Notes: generated from the letters alone by a model not told the origin. 64,000 bases of DNA from Phragmitibacter sp965284365 (GCA_965284365.1 OZ260079.1:248001-312000), one strand, 5' to 3'; counted from the first letter of the stretch, positions 26,461-35,103 are shown. A program made the numbers and translations.

Positions 26461-26931
26461 TTACTTCAGGAACGCATTCAGCATCCAAAGGGTCTTTTGG
26501 TGAACCTGAACGCGCTTGATGGCCAGATCCTGAGTTTCGAGGTCGTCAGCGGCTTGAGAAACTTCCTCGACTTCCTTGCAGGTGGCAACAAGGCGCTCCT
26601 GACCTTCGATCATGTGAGCGACAATGTCCTTGGCAGGAAGACGGCCAACTGGCATGCCGGGAAGGTTGGCCAGCTGGGCGAGACGCTCGAGACCACCTTC
26701 GGAATAAGAACCAAGGGCGCGGACACGCTCGGCGATTTCGTCAATGGCGGTGAAGAGCTCTTCGTAGGTGGTTTGAAAAGCGGTATGCAACGAGAAGAAG
26801 TCAGAGCCTTCTACGTTCCAGTGCGCGAGATGGGTTTGAGCCATCACGGCATAGCTTTCAGCCAAAAGCTTGTTAAGAGAAGTGACGACAGGATCGGTCT
26901 TCACGGCAGAGGGAGAAGTCTTGGTGCTCAT
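26461..26931 (-). CDS. dps: Dps-family DNA-protecting ferritin
   Basis: A 156-residue Dps. The ferroxidase-site segment THLAHWNVEGSDFFSLH (residues about 33-49) and YEELFTAIDEIAERVRALG (about 56-74) hold the His, Asp and Glu residues that bind iron between dimer partners. Dps dodecamers store iron and use hydrogen peroxide, protecting DNA. Length is standard. It is monocistronic: a terminator follows and a divergent small gene lies upstream. A PerR-like operator 18 bases before the start (26949-26963) suggests peroxide or metal control. Confidence 0.93.
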   Translation of the reverse strand: MSTKTSPSAVKTDPVVTSLNKLLAESYAVMAQTHLAHWNVEGSDFFSLHTAFQTTYEELFTAIDEIAERVRALGSYSEGGLERLAQLANLPGMPVGRLPAKDIVAHMIEGQERLVATCKEVEEVSQAADDLETQDLAIKRVQVHQKTLWMLNAFLK

Positions 26932-26948
26932 GGTAATTTTATCTGGAA

Positions 26949-26963
26949 TTAGAATGATTCTAA
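26949..26963. promoter_or_regulatory. PerR/Fur-type operator upstream of dps
   Basis: TTAGAATGATTCTAA is a perfect 7-1-7 inverted repeat. It matches the published PerR consensus TTATAATNATTATAA at every position except one symmetric pair (G and C). It lies 18 bases upstream of the dps ATG, where a bound repressor would block transcription or translation start. PerR control of dps is well known in other bacteria; here it is inferred from this match only. Confidence 0.65.
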
Positions 26964-27089
26964 GGTTGTCGTTCTCATTTGCAAGGGCTTTTTGAGAAAG
27001 AATGGCGCGATGTTTTTGCGAAGTCTTGTGATTTGTTGCCTGTTTTTATTTCCGGCCCGCGAATATCATAAAGTAATCGAAATCTGAAA

Positions 27090-27293
27090 ATGGCCCGGAC
27101 GCTTTGTGATTGGAAAAAGCATGAGATCCACGATGACATCGAGGATCTGGCGAAAATTGTGCGCGACCCACGCTACGTGTGCCGGAAGTGTGCGCGATCT
27201 GCCCACTCGGACAAGCACCTCTGCAAACCGATGGCGCTGCCGACCCTGCACCATGACAAGAACGGCGAGGGGCATCAAGATCATCGCCATTGA
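27090..27293 (+). CDS. Small Cys-rich zinc-knuckle-like protein
   Basis: A 67-residue protein divergent from dps. The middle reads KIVRDPRYVCRKCARSAHSD and then HLCKP, giving a CxxC and a third Cys about ten residues on, with nearby His residues that could complete a metal site; the C-terminus is His-rich (LHHDKNGEGHQDHRH). I recall similar short proteins with YVCxKCGRxA and LCKP motifs in other bacteria, so this is probably a real gene, not a shadow. Its stop is adjacent to the stop of the convergent gene at 27294. A metal-binding role is inferred; it could share regulation with dps. Confidence 0.65.
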   Translation: MARTLCDWKKHEIHDDIEDLAKIVRDPRYVCRKCARSAHSDKHLCKPMALPTLHHDKNGEGHQDHRH

Positions 27294-28931
27294 TCAACTG
27301 ACAGCGAGATCGAGATAAGACAGCCGAATGGGCTCCGCAGGTGCCGGGCCGGTGAAAGTGAATTCGACCCGGTTGGCGCCGTCCTTGAGAAGAGCGGCCG
27401 GAACCTGCCATGCCCGCATCTGAGCCGGGCGGCCGAGCAGAGAGGGGCTGGGATTGGGATAGGGCTCGGAAACCTCCGCTGATGCCTGCAGGGCCTGGCC
27501 ATTGAGAGTGGCCGTCCATTCCCCTGGTGGCAGGTCCTCGATCGTCTGGATGCGCAGCCGCCCCTCGAATTTCCAACCTCCTTTCGGAGGAGCCATATCC
27601 AGCGTGAAGCCCTTCGGTTTGCCGGGATTGATCGTGCAGGGCAGCATCGGGGGGCGGATGAAAGGATTCCCCCACCCCGGCGCGAGGAACCAGTGCTGCG
27701 GGGAAGCGGCGAGCGCGGCGCGATCCCGCAGCTTAGGCAGAAGATCAAACGGTGGCTCGGAGAAAGGTCCGCGGCCAGCGCTCCCGTGCTCGCGGTAGTA
27801 GGCGAAGTTGAAGAGGCTCACGCCATCGCAACCTTGGGCGAGGGCGAGATGCGCCGTGGTGAGGAGTTGCTCTGCCGTCGCGCGGCGGAAGGTAAAGGTG
27901 TCGTAGCCAGCCGTTAGCTTGTCGCCGTTCCAGATGGAGTGGCAAAGCTCCAGGTAAATCGCCGTGTCCGGCAATTGTTTGCGGATCGCGGCCAAATCCG
28001 TCTGCTGGACGGTGAAGTAGCTCGCGGAGAGGTTCAGCATGTCCACGCCAGCAGCGGCCAGCGCGGGGAGATCCAGCCCAAGAGCATCATGGGCTTTGAT
28101 GTAAAGCGGGATGCGAATGCAGAGCCAGCGGCGGCGGCCTTCCCGGGCAGTGCGGTCAAGAAGGGCGCGCACTTCTTTGACAGATCCGGAAACGATTTGG
28201 ACGCGCTGCTCCGAGGTCGTCTTGTCCAACTGGAAGAAGCTGTAGAACCGCATGAAGTCGAGTTCCAAGCCATCAAGGTCATAGTTCTCGCAAAGCTCCT
28301 GAATGAGGGCAAACTTCTGCGCTCGGACCTCGGGGAACGCCCAATTCTGCACCACATCGGATCCCCGCGTGGACTGCGGTTTTAGCCGCATTTCCGGATG
28401 CTCGACATAAAAGCGCGTGACGCTCATACCCATCTGCTGGGTCAGCTTTTCGCCCTTGGGCGTGTCCGCGTATTCCTTGTGGTGGGCGTCGTTGAGCCGG
28501 AAGGAAATGAACGGCGACTGCCCCCGCTCGCGACAGCGGTCCACAAAGAGCTTCACGATGTCGCCGCCATTCAGGACAAAGCCGCCGTAGGAATCCGGCT
28601 TCTGTCCATAGCGCTCCTTCATCCACGCGTAATGCTGATCCAGCGGCAACACCTTGCTCGGCCACATGGGCACCATGCCAAGGCCCGGCTGGAGCATATG
28701 CACGTCCACCCCTTTGTCCGCGACCTCATCCACTGTCGCCTGCACCATGGTGCCCCGGAAAGGCTCCCGGGCCTTATGAAAAGGGCTGACGCAGGAGAGG
28801 ATGTTCGTAGTGTCGTTGCTGTAGAGCAGCTTGAACGGCGCGCGGGGAGGCGGCGCAGCCGGAGCCGCGGCCGAGGTCAAACATGCGGCGCCCGCGAGCG
28901 CGCTGGTGTTGAGGAAATGCCGGCGGTTCAT
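27294..28931 (-). CDS. Tat-exported TIM-barrel glycoside-hydrolase-like protein
   Basis: A 545-residue protein with a twin-arginine signal (MNRRHFLNTSALAGAACLTS). The body looks like a (beta/alpha)8 barrel: YDLDGLELDFMRFYSFF carries acidic residues at a strand end as in glycosidases, with RRRWLCIRIPLYIKAHD, GVDMLNLSASYF and GCDGVSLFNFAYY as later strands. A C-terminal beta domain (GEWTATLNGQALQASAEVSE) may be a carbohydrate-binding jelly roll. It resembles uncharacterised family-10-like glycosyl hydrolases of Verrucomicrobia and Planctomycetes, but I cannot name a substrate. Confidence 0.75.
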   Translation of the reverse strand: MNRRHFLNTSALAGAACLTSAAAPAAPPPRAPFKLLYSNDTTNILSCVSPFHKAREPFRGTMVQATVDEVADKGVDVHMLQPGLGMVPMWPSKVLPLDQHYAWMKERYGQKPDSYGGFVLNGGDIVKLFVDRCRERGQSPFISFRLNDAHHKEYADTPKGEKLTQQMGMSVTRFYVEHPEMRLKPQSTRGSDVVQNWAFPEVRAQKFALIQELCENYDLDGLELDFMRFYSFFQLDKTTSEQRVQIVSGSVKEVRALLDRTAREGRRRWLCIRIPLYIKAHDALGLDLPALAAAGVDMLNLSASYFTVQQTDLAAIRKQLPDTAIYLELCHSIWNGDKLTAGYDTFTFRRATAEQLLTTAHLALAQGCDGVSLFNFAYYREHGSAGRGPFSEPPFDLLPKLRDRAALAASPQHWFLAPGWGNPFIRPPMLPCTINPGKPKGFTLDMAPPKGGWKFEGRLRIQTIEDLPPGEWTATLNGQALQASAEVSEPYPNPSPSLLGRPAQMRAWQVPAALLKDGANRVEFTFTGPAPAEPIRLSYLDLAVS

Positions 28932-29009
28932 AGAAAGTCGGTCGATTACGCGGATTCAAGCATAAGTCCTATTCGTCCTATAGGACCTATCTGGTGGGTC
29001 GCCCGCACC

Positions 29010-30209
29010 CTACTTCTGAGCAGCAGCAGCACCCGCGGTCTTCTTCCCAAAAACCTCCTTGGCAGTTTTGCCAAAGATCCCACCCGCCTGTTTGCCCTGG
29101 TCGGAGCGCCAGCCGGCAACCTGCACCATAAAGACGGTCACGAGTCCGGTTGTGCGATCCACACTCATGTTCGTCGCAAAGGCGCCGCCGTGGCCAAAGT
29201 TGTCTGGATTGGCTTGGAGCCCGAGACCATAGCTTTCCTTGATCTGAGGCGCGGTCTGGCGGGTGGTCATTTCCTTCACCGCCGCTTCGCTGAGCACGCG
29301 TTTGCCGTCGTGCGTGCCGTTATTGAGCAGCATGCGGCAAAACTTGGAAACATCCGCCGCCGTGGAGAAAAGGCCTCCGCCGGGCATCGGTTGGCGTTCC
29401 TTCTTTGTCAGCGGATAGGTCAATTGGCCGATCGTGGTTTCTTCAAGGTTGCTCTTGTCCGCATTCGACTTGTAGGATTTGGCGAGCCGTTTGACCTGCT
29501 CTTCACTGGGCCAGAAGGTCGTATCCGTCATGCCGAGCGGCTTTAGGACACGCTGATCCAGAAAGTCCTCATACTTCATGCCGCTCACGATCTCGATGAT
29601 CCGCCCTGCCGTATTAATGCCCGCATTGGAATACCGGTAGCTCGTGCCAGGCTCGAATTGCAGCGGCCCCATGGCGTAGCAGAGGGCATTGATACGCAGA
29701 GAAAGCTCATCCAGCGTAGGTGTTTCAATTGCGGATTTATGGACAAGTCCCGTGGTATGGGAAAGGCACTCGCGGATGGTGATGGGGTGGCCCGGCTTTT
29801 TCAGAAACTGATGGTCAGCGTCGTTCTCCGCGAGGACCTTGATGGTTTTGAACTCCGGGATGTATTTCTCTACCGGGTCATCCAGCTTCAGCTTGCCGTC
29901 GTCCACCAGCGCCATCACGGCAGCCGCGGTCATGGCCTTGGTCATCGACGCGATCCAAAACAGCGCGTCATTCTTCATGGGCTGCTTCGCCGCGATGTCT
30001 GCATAGCCTACCGACTCCGTGGCCAGGATGCCGTCCTTATCCGCCACCAGCAAAACCGCGCCTGCAAGGTCGTGACTTTCTATCAGAGGCCGAAGTGCCA
30101 GAGCCAGCCGGGCGGCAGGCGGTTCGGCGTGTAAGGGCACCAGCGCGAGGGCCGCGACACTAAGAAAAAGGGAGGCAGAGACAAAACGGGTGGGGCAGCG
30201 ACGGTGCAT
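29010..30209 (-). CDS. Exported class-C beta-lactamase-fold serine hydrolase
   Basis: About 399 residues. A signal peptide (MHRRCPTRFVSASLFLSVAA) precedes a serine-hydrolase domain with the SxxK motif SMTK (in FWIASMTKAMTAAAVMAL), the Tyr motif YSN (SYRYSNAGINTAGRI) and a C-terminal HGG motif (NFGHGGAFATN). These are the three active-site signatures of class C beta-lactamases, esterases and D-aminopeptidases (Pfam Beta-lactamase). ATG 30209 is chosen because it starts the signal peptide; the frame is open to 30296. It probably acts on peptides or esters rather than conferring drug resistance. Confidence 0.87.
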   Translation of the reverse strand: MHRRCPTRFVSASLFLSVAALALVPLHAEPPAARLALALRPLIESHDLAGAVLLVADKDGILATESVGYADIAAKQPMKNDALFWIASMTKAMTAAAVMALVDDGKLKLDDPVEKYIPEFKTIKVLAENDADHQFLKKPGHPITIRECLSHTTGLVHKSAIETPTLDELSLRINALCYAMGPLQFEPGTSYRYSNAGINTAGRIIEIVSGMKYEDFLDQRVLKPLGMTDTTFWPSEEQVKRLAKSYKSNADKSNLEETTIGQLTYPLTKKERQPMPGGGLFSTAADVSKFCRMLLNNGTHDGKRVLSEAAVKEMTTRQTAPQIKESYGLGLQANPDNFGHGGAFATNMSVDRTTGLVTVFMVQVAGWRSDQGKQAGGIFGKTAKEVFGKKTAGAAAAQK

Positions 30210-30296
30210 GATCGATCTGGGCGTGTGGAATGGAAGCAAAGCACCTAAACGCCGGACCTCGGCGGGTGCTTGCGGGTTTCCTCCACGCCGCCGCAA

Positions 30297-31184
30297 CTAA
30301 TCAGCTAACCTGACCAGCGCTTGGCACCCCTCCAGCAAACTCTGCCGGACCGCTTGGGCTTTGGTTGCGAGGATCTGCTGCTCCCGGCGGTATTCTTCCC
30401 TCCCCTGCTCGGTCTCGATGCAGATGGGCGGAAAACCGAGCGCCGCGAGATCGTAAGGGCTGGCGCGCATGTCGAGCGCGCGGCCTTCCAGAGCGAGTTC
30501 AAAAGTATCCGCCACAAGGTCGCTGCCGATCCAGGGCCAGAGTTTGTAGGCCCACTTGTAGAGATCCATGTTCACATGGAGGCAGCCGCCCTGCTCCATC
30601 TCCAGCCGGGAGTCGAGGGTGAGTTGCGAGGCATTGCGGGGACGAGCCTCCGGCGTGAAGAAGCGGAAAGCATCGTAATGCGTGCAGGTCAGCGGCTGGC
30701 TTTCCACGAAGTCAGCTAATTCGCCAGGCGACAGCCGCAGGGGATGAAGATTGTGCCGGACCTCCTCGGCGGACTGGCGGTAGACCATGGCCGACTCATG
30801 CAATCCATGACACCCGAAACGCGCGGGACGCCCCTGAATGCGCTGAAAAAGATCAGCGATCCAACGGGCCTGCGCGAGATCGCGCTTTTGCATGGGCGGA
30901 TGTTCCAACAAAACCTCACATCCAAAAGCCGCCGCGTTCCAACCATCTGGAACGTCCAAAATCTGGCCCATAGCCGGCACCCAGGTCATGAGCTTGCGCG
31001 GAGAAAAGGAGTAATAGGTGAAGAGAAAATCCCAGACCGGATGCTTCGCCCCCGCCGCACGGCGCGCCACAAAGGCCTCAGCGTGAGGACGAACCCTCGC
31101 CGCATGACGCAGCGCAAGACACTGCCATTGCGCCACGCACATTTTTCCCGCAGACGAGGCAGGGGCGGGCGGGCTATCCGTCAT
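30297..31184 (-). CDS. Conserved protein sometimes called 3-methyladenine DNA glycosylase
   Basis: About 295 residues. Distinct segments are KHPVWDFLFTYYSFSPRKLM, FGCHGLHESAMVYRQSAEEV and GCLHVNMDLYKWAYKLWPWI. I recall proteins with the HPVxDFLFTYY motif being labelled 3-methyladenine DNA glycosylase in databases, but I see no helix-hairpin-helix and cannot support that activity. The ATG at 31184 is used; a GTG sits two codons upstream. It is on the minus strand, divergent from the motor-like operon at 31391, with about 200 bases between. Confidence 0.7.
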   Translation of the reverse strand: MTDSPPAPASSAGKMCVAQWQCLALRHAARVRPHAEAFVARRAAGAKHPVWDFLFTYYSFSPRKLMTWVPAMGQILDVPDGWNAAAFGCEVLLEHPPMQKRDLAQARWIADLFQRIQGRPARFGCHGLHESAMVYRQSAEEVRHNLHPLRLSPGELADFVESQPLTCTHYDAFRFFTPEARPRNASQLTLDSRLEMEQGGCLHVNMDLYKWAYKLWPWIGSDLVADTFELALEGRALDMRASPYDLAALGFPPICIETEQGREEYRREQQILATKAQAVRQSLLEGCQALVRLAD

Positions 31185-31312
31185 GAACACACGGGCATTT
31201 AACCCAGATTTGCGCTGCGGTCATGTGGGAAGTATGGGCCTTCCGCCGCAAGTGCGGTCAAAGCGCTAATTACCATATATTTACCGCGGTTTTCCTTAAG
31301 GATTGTGCTTGT

Positions 31313-31338
31313 GAGGGTCAACCCTCCCTTATAGAATC
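31313..31338 (+). promoter_or_regulatory. Possible promoter with overlapping inverted repeat
   Basis: A TATAGAAT -10-like element at 31330-31337 follows a GAGGGT/ACCCTC inverted repeat (31313-31326). No well-spaced -35 is visible, so an activator or repressor at the repeat is possible. It lies about 55 bases upstream of the motor-like operon. Confidence 0.3.
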
Positions 31339-31390
31339 GGCCCCCCTGCCAAAATAGAAACTACCGAATCCCTCGCGAAGAATTCCTGTT

Positions 31391-32827
31391 ATGAAGTTCA
31401 AGTGTCCCTCCTGCGGAATGAGTCTGAAAGCCGAGCCCGAGTGGGCAGGCAAAGTGGTGCGCTGCCCCGGCTGCAACACCAAGCTGCAAATCCCGGAGAA
31501 CCTGGTTTCGAGCAGCACTACCAGTCACTCGCTCCCTCCGGATGCGGGCGGTATCGGCACTGGCACAGGCTTTGATAACGTGGATGAAAAAACCGGGCGC
31601 TCCACCTCCTCTTCCACCGAAGAAGGCTACAACTACGATAAGGAGAAGCCGCAGCGTCTCGGGTGGAAGGAAGAAGATCCGACCAACCCCAATGGCTTTG
31701 TGACGGCCGGTATCGGTCTCGTCTGCTGCTTGGCGGTGTTCGGGATGATGTATCCGTTCATTGCGCCAGCGGAGAAGTCCGTGGCGGACTACACCCAGCT
31801 GGAGTTCATGGCGAACCTGCTGTTCAAGCATTTCACCGTCAGCTTCCTGAACGTGTTCTTCTTCTTCTGGGCGATGGCTATCATCTATTTGAAGATCAAG
31901 AAACTGAAGCACCAGAAGGAAGCGCTCTTCCTGGACGTGCTGCCAGTGGAACTGGGTCAGGAAATCAACTCGCAGAACGTGGGTTCCTTCATTGACCACC
32001 TTTACAATATGCCCCTCCGCCTGCGGGACAGCCTGATGGTGAACCGCCTGCGCAAAGCCCTCGAACTCTTCGAAATCAAAACCAACGTGGGTGACGTGAG
32101 CCACCTGATGGACAGTCAGTCGAACATTGATGCCTCCCGTATCGGCGCCAGCTACATCATGCTGAAAGCGTTCCTCTGGGCGATCCCGCTGCTGGGCTTC
32201 ATCGGAACGGTTATCGGGCTGTCCCACGCTATCGGTGGGATGAACTTCTCCAACATGGAAGAAGTCAGCACGATCGTTGACTCCATCGGTGCGGTGACGA
32301 GCGGTCTAGGAACGGCCTTCGATGCGACGCTGCTCGGCCTTGTGCTGGCGGTTATGCTGAACTTCCCAATGAACGCCCTCTCCAAGGCAGAGGACGAAAT
32401 GCTCAACAACATCGACTCCTTCTGTAACGAAGTGCTGCTGCCACGTCTGAACGACGGCGCGGGCGCAGGCGGCGGCGATATGGGAGCGATCGCGGACTCC
32501 ATCATCAAGGGCCTCGGCAGCGTGCAGAAGGAATTCCTTGGCGACCTGAACATTCTCTCCAAAAAGATGAACGACTACGCCGCGAATCTGGACAAACGCA
32601 TGGATGCCTTCCAGGGTGTAGTGACCAAAGAGTTCATCTCGAACATGACCGCCATGCGCACCAGCGTGGAAGGAGCCCTGAAGGACTCCATGAAAGGCAC
32701 GACGCAGTATATTTCCGCCCTGGAAACTGGCATCCGTGGCCTGAACACGGTGCTCGGCCAACTGGGCGAAAAACAAGTCGTCGTCCAGCAAGTGAAGAAA
32801 AAGGGCTGGTTCAGCCGCGGCGACTAG
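31391..32827 (+). CDS. Zinc-ribbon TolQ/ExbB/MotA-like proton-channel protein
   Basis: A 478-residue inner-membrane protein. Residues 1-30 form a zinc ribbon with Cys5, Cys8, Cys25 and Cys28. A low-complexity linker follows to about residue 95, then helices near 102-125, 150-168, 258-282 and 302-326. The last two (IPLLGFIGTVIGLSHAIGG and TSGLGTAFDATLLGLVLAV) carry the MotA/TolQ/ExbB family signature, with the long cytoplasmic segment between helices 2 and 3 typical of the family. A helical tail (about 330-478) includes NILSKKMNDYAANLDKRMDA. Two ExbD-like genes follow 71 and 54 bases later. It probably forms the ion-conducting stator ring; what it drives is unknown. Confidence 0.85.
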   Translation: MKFKCPSCGMSLKAEPEWAGKVVRCPGCNTKLQIPENLVSSSTTSHSLPPDAGGIGTGTGFDNVDEKTGRSTSSSTEEGYNYDKEKPQRLGWKEEDPTNPNGFVTAGIGLVCCLAVFGMMYPFIAPAEKSVADYTQLEFMANLLFKHFTVSFLNVFFFFWAMAIIYLKIKKLKHQKEALFLDVLPVELGQEINSQNVGSFIDHLYNMPLRLRDSLMVNRLRKALELFEIKTNVGDVSHLMDSQSNIDASRIGASYIMLKAFLWAIPLLGFIGTVIGLSHAIGGMNFSNMEEVSTIVDSIGAVTSGLGTAFDATLLGLVLAVMLNFPMNALSKAEDEMLNNIDSFCNEVLLPRLNDGAGAGGGDMGAIADSIIKGLGSVQKEFLGDLNILSKKMNDYAANLDKRMDAFQGVVTKEFISNMTAMRTSVEGALKDSMKGTTQYISALETGIRGLNTVLGQLGEKQVVVQQVKKKGWFSRGD

Positions 32828-32898
32828 CAGCCCTGGACTCAGTGCCGTTTTGTTAAATCCCTCCCCTTCATCTCCCCTCTTTCCGTCACCGGATCCCC

Positions 32899-33900
32899 AT
32901 GGCCAAACGCCGACATGCAAAAAATGAAGAGCTGATGCTCATCCCGTTCCTGGACATTTTGTGTTCCTTGATCGGGGTGCTGGTGCTCATCATCGTGGTT
33001 CTGTGCGTCGCACAGTCCCAGCGGGCGCGCGGGCGCAGCCAAGAAGATCTGGATCGGTCAAAGCAGTATATTGATGCGGTGAAGAAGGCGAAGGAGGTCT
33101 CCCAGTTTAAGAACGTCGTGCAGGAAGACGTGAAGAAGCTGGAAGAACTGAAGAAGGAAGTGGAGGCCAAAAAGAAGCGCGTGGCCATGCTGCGCAAGCT
33201 TTTGGCTTCCACGACGGAAACCGGGGACATGAACAAGGAGTTCGCTGAGAACCTCACGAAAGAACTCGATGACCTTCTTGTCGAATCCGGGGGCATCGAT
33301 ACCGAACAGAAGAAGCTTCAGGAAGAAATCGCCAAGCTGATGGCGGAGATGAAGGCCCGGCAGGTCCCGACCACCAAGCCGGTGCCGGCAGTCATCGTGC
33401 AGCCGGGTGGCTCAGGCCTCGCGGAAGGTGGCGTTTATTTCGTAGAGACGACTGGAGGCAAGCTGACCATCTACTGGGATGCCAAGCAAAAAACGGTCTT
33501 GAGTGCGAGTCCTGATGTCGTGGGAACCGACACGTCTTTCCAATATTTCCTGAAGCAAGTCGCGGCTTCGCCGAAAGCGAAGATCATTTTCCTGGTGCGT
33601 GATGATGGCATGGGCGGCTTCAACAACGCGGCCGGCTGGGCGCAGCAGACTTACGGGCTTCGCACGGATCAGGTCGGACGTCTTCCCATCCCGGGCCGTG
33701 GCGAAATCGACCTTCAGATGTTTAACAAGTTTTTGGGCACAATGGCTCCCCCTCCGGAAGCTAAAGTGATTCAGGTAGGCGCTCCTGCCGCTGCTCCCGC
33801 AGCCGGAGCCCCAGCGCCCGCCGCCGGAACGCCTCCCGCAGCACCTCCTGCACCGGCAACCCCTCCCGCCACTCCGCCAGCCAAGCCACCCGGCACCTAA
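32899..33900 (+). CDS. ExbD/TolR/MotB-like motor partner A
   Basis: A 333-residue single-pass membrane protein. The helix at about 13-40 contains the family aspartate (Asp19 in MLIPFLDILCSLIGVLVLI), the expected proton-carrying residue. After it come a coiled coil (about 55-155, rich in KKLEELKKEVEAKKKR), a globular extracytoplasmic domain (about 175-290, GVYFVETTGGKLTIYWD), and a Pro/Ala-rich tail (PAAGAPAPAAGTPPAAPP). TolR/ExbD are normally about 140 residues, so this protein is much longer. A second, different partner follows, which is unusual. Confidence 0.8.
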   Translation: MAKRRHAKNEELMLIPFLDILCSLIGVLVLIIVVLCVAQSQRARGRSQEDLDRSKQYIDAVKKAKEVSQFKNVVQEDVKKLEELKKEVEAKKKRVAMLRKLLASTTETGDMNKEFAENLTKELDDLLVESGGIDTEQKKLQEEIAKLMAEMKARQVPTTKPVPAVIVQPGGSGLAEGGVYFVETTGGKLTIYWDAKQKTVLSASPDVVGTDTSFQYFLKQVAASPKAKIIFLVRDDGMGGFNNAAGWAQQTYGLRTDQVGRLPIPGRGEIDLQMFNKFLGTMAPPPEAKVIQVGAPAAAPAAGAPAPAAGTPPAAPPAPATPPATPPAKPPGT

Positions 33901-33954
33901 GCGGATTCTGGAAGTTTTTTTGTCAGTTCTAGCACTATCCCCTTCTAAGTCCTT

Positions 33955-35103
33955 ATGGCTCACCGCAAAGAAAAGTCACATGACGAGGAGCTTCCGTTTG
34001 TGGCCCTCATGGACACCATGACGAACGTCGTGGGCGTGCTCATCATCGTGCTGGTGATGATCGGTATCAGTCTGGCGAATTCCGTGAAGAAGATCCTTTC
34101 CGAACTGCCGCCCGTCACGGTGGAGCAGCTTCAGGAAGCGCTGAAGAAGGTCGTGGAAGTCACTCCCAAGGAAGATCCTAAAAAAATCGAAGAGGAGAAG
34201 AAGAAGATCGAGGAAGAAATGAAGAAGAATGACCAGGAGCTGAAGACCCTGGACACGGCGGCTGAAGTACAAAAGATCAAATTGATCGACACGGATTCTC
34301 TGACCAAGCAAATCGAGGATGCCAAGAAGGCCCGTGACATGAAGAAAGCGGAGCTCGAAAAGAAGCTGGCGGAAATCGACAAGCTGAAGGCTCTACTCGA
34401 CACGACACCGGTCTATCAGCCGCCGCCAGCCACGGTGGTGAAGCTGCCGAATCCCCGCCCAGTGCCAGAGGGAGCCGTCATGCAGCGCTTCCTCGTGGCC
34501 AATGGCCGCATCACCTACCTCAATGACGAAGAAATGATGAAATTTGTCGTCGCCGAGATCGAGAAGCATTCGAAAGAACTGATCAACAGTGAGGTCGAAG
34601 TGAAGGATCAATTCGGTAATCCTGTCATGGAGACGGTGCGGAACAAGAAGGTGCCGAAGATGAAGACCATCTACGACCAGAAGAAGATCCACGACTACTT
34701 CGAGAAGTACAAAGTGCCGAGCCGTGAGCTGAAAGTGGAACTGGCCCTCGCTCCGAACAGCCCCCGCATGCCCCTAAAGCTGACGGTGCTTCCAGGCGCT
34801 GGGGAAGACGAAAAGCAAATCCAGGATCCGGGTTCCATTTTCCAACGTGCCTGCCGTAAGTTCAAATCCGATGGCAATGCCGTGATGTGGTTCTACGTGT
34901 TCAAGGATTCGCTGGCGACCTATCTCGCCGCCCGTGATGTCGCGGACAAGTTCCAGGTCCCCTGCGGGTGGGAAATCTACGGCAATGACTACTACCAGCG
35001 CACCGTCCAGCCGTACGAAGTGGACTACAAGCCACTGCCACCGAAGCCACCGGGACCGCAGCCGCTCGTGAAGATCGCGGCTCCGAAGCCAGGTTTGGAT
35101 TGA
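33955..35103 (+). CDS. ExbD/TolR/MotB-like motor partner B
   Basis: A 382-residue single-pass membrane protein, not a close copy of partner A. The N-terminal helix holds the conserved aspartate (Asp20 in LPFVALMDTMTNVVGVLIIV). A long charged coiled coil follows (EEEKKKIEEEMKKNDQELKT and ELEKKLAEIDKLKALLD), then an extracytoplasmic domain (about 160-350) and a Pro-rich end (PPKPPGPQPLVKIAAPKPG). Its domain contains QKKIHDYFEKYKVPSRELKV and NAVMWFYVFKDSLATYLAAR. Encoded 54 bases after partner A, it suggests that a heterodimeric plug sits in the channel ring of the first gene. Confidence 0.8.
   Translation: MAHRKEKSHDEELPFVALMDTMTNVVGVLIIVLVMIGISLANSVKKILSELPPVTVEQLQEALKKVVEVTPKEDPKKIEEEKKKIEEEMKKNDQELKTLDTAAEVQKIKLIDTDSLTKQIEDAKKARDMKKAELEKKLAEIDKLKALLDTTPVYQPPPATVVKLPNPRPVPEGAVMQRFLVANGRITYLNDEEMMKFVVAEIEKHSKELINSEVEVKDQFGNPVMETVRNKKVPKMKTIYDQKKIHDYFEKYKVPSRELKVELALAPNSPRMPLKLTVLPGAGEDEKQIQDPGSIFQRACRKFKSDGNAVMWFYVFKDSLATYLAARDVADKFQVPCGWEIYGNDYYQRTVQPYEVDYKPLPPKPPGPQPLVKIAAPKPGLD

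Noticed and set aside
28398..29546. Plus-strand open frame spanning two minus-strand genes
   Set aside because: It crosses an intergenic repeat and both genes opposite have clear signal peptides and motifs.
29010..30209. Calling the serine hydrolase an antibiotic-resistance beta-lactamase
   Set aside because: SxxK/YSN/HGG motifs define a wide superfamily of esterases and peptidases, and nothing in the context indicates resistance.
30297..31184. Annotating the gene as a DNA glycosylase
   Set aside because: The label exists for similar proteins, but I see no helix-hairpin-helix or catalytic Asp pattern to support it.
31391..35103. Calling the motor-like operon a Zorya defence system
   Set aside because: ZorA/ZorB-like topology is shared, but no ZorC, ZorD or ZorE gene is adjacent and two ExbD-like partners are present instead of one.
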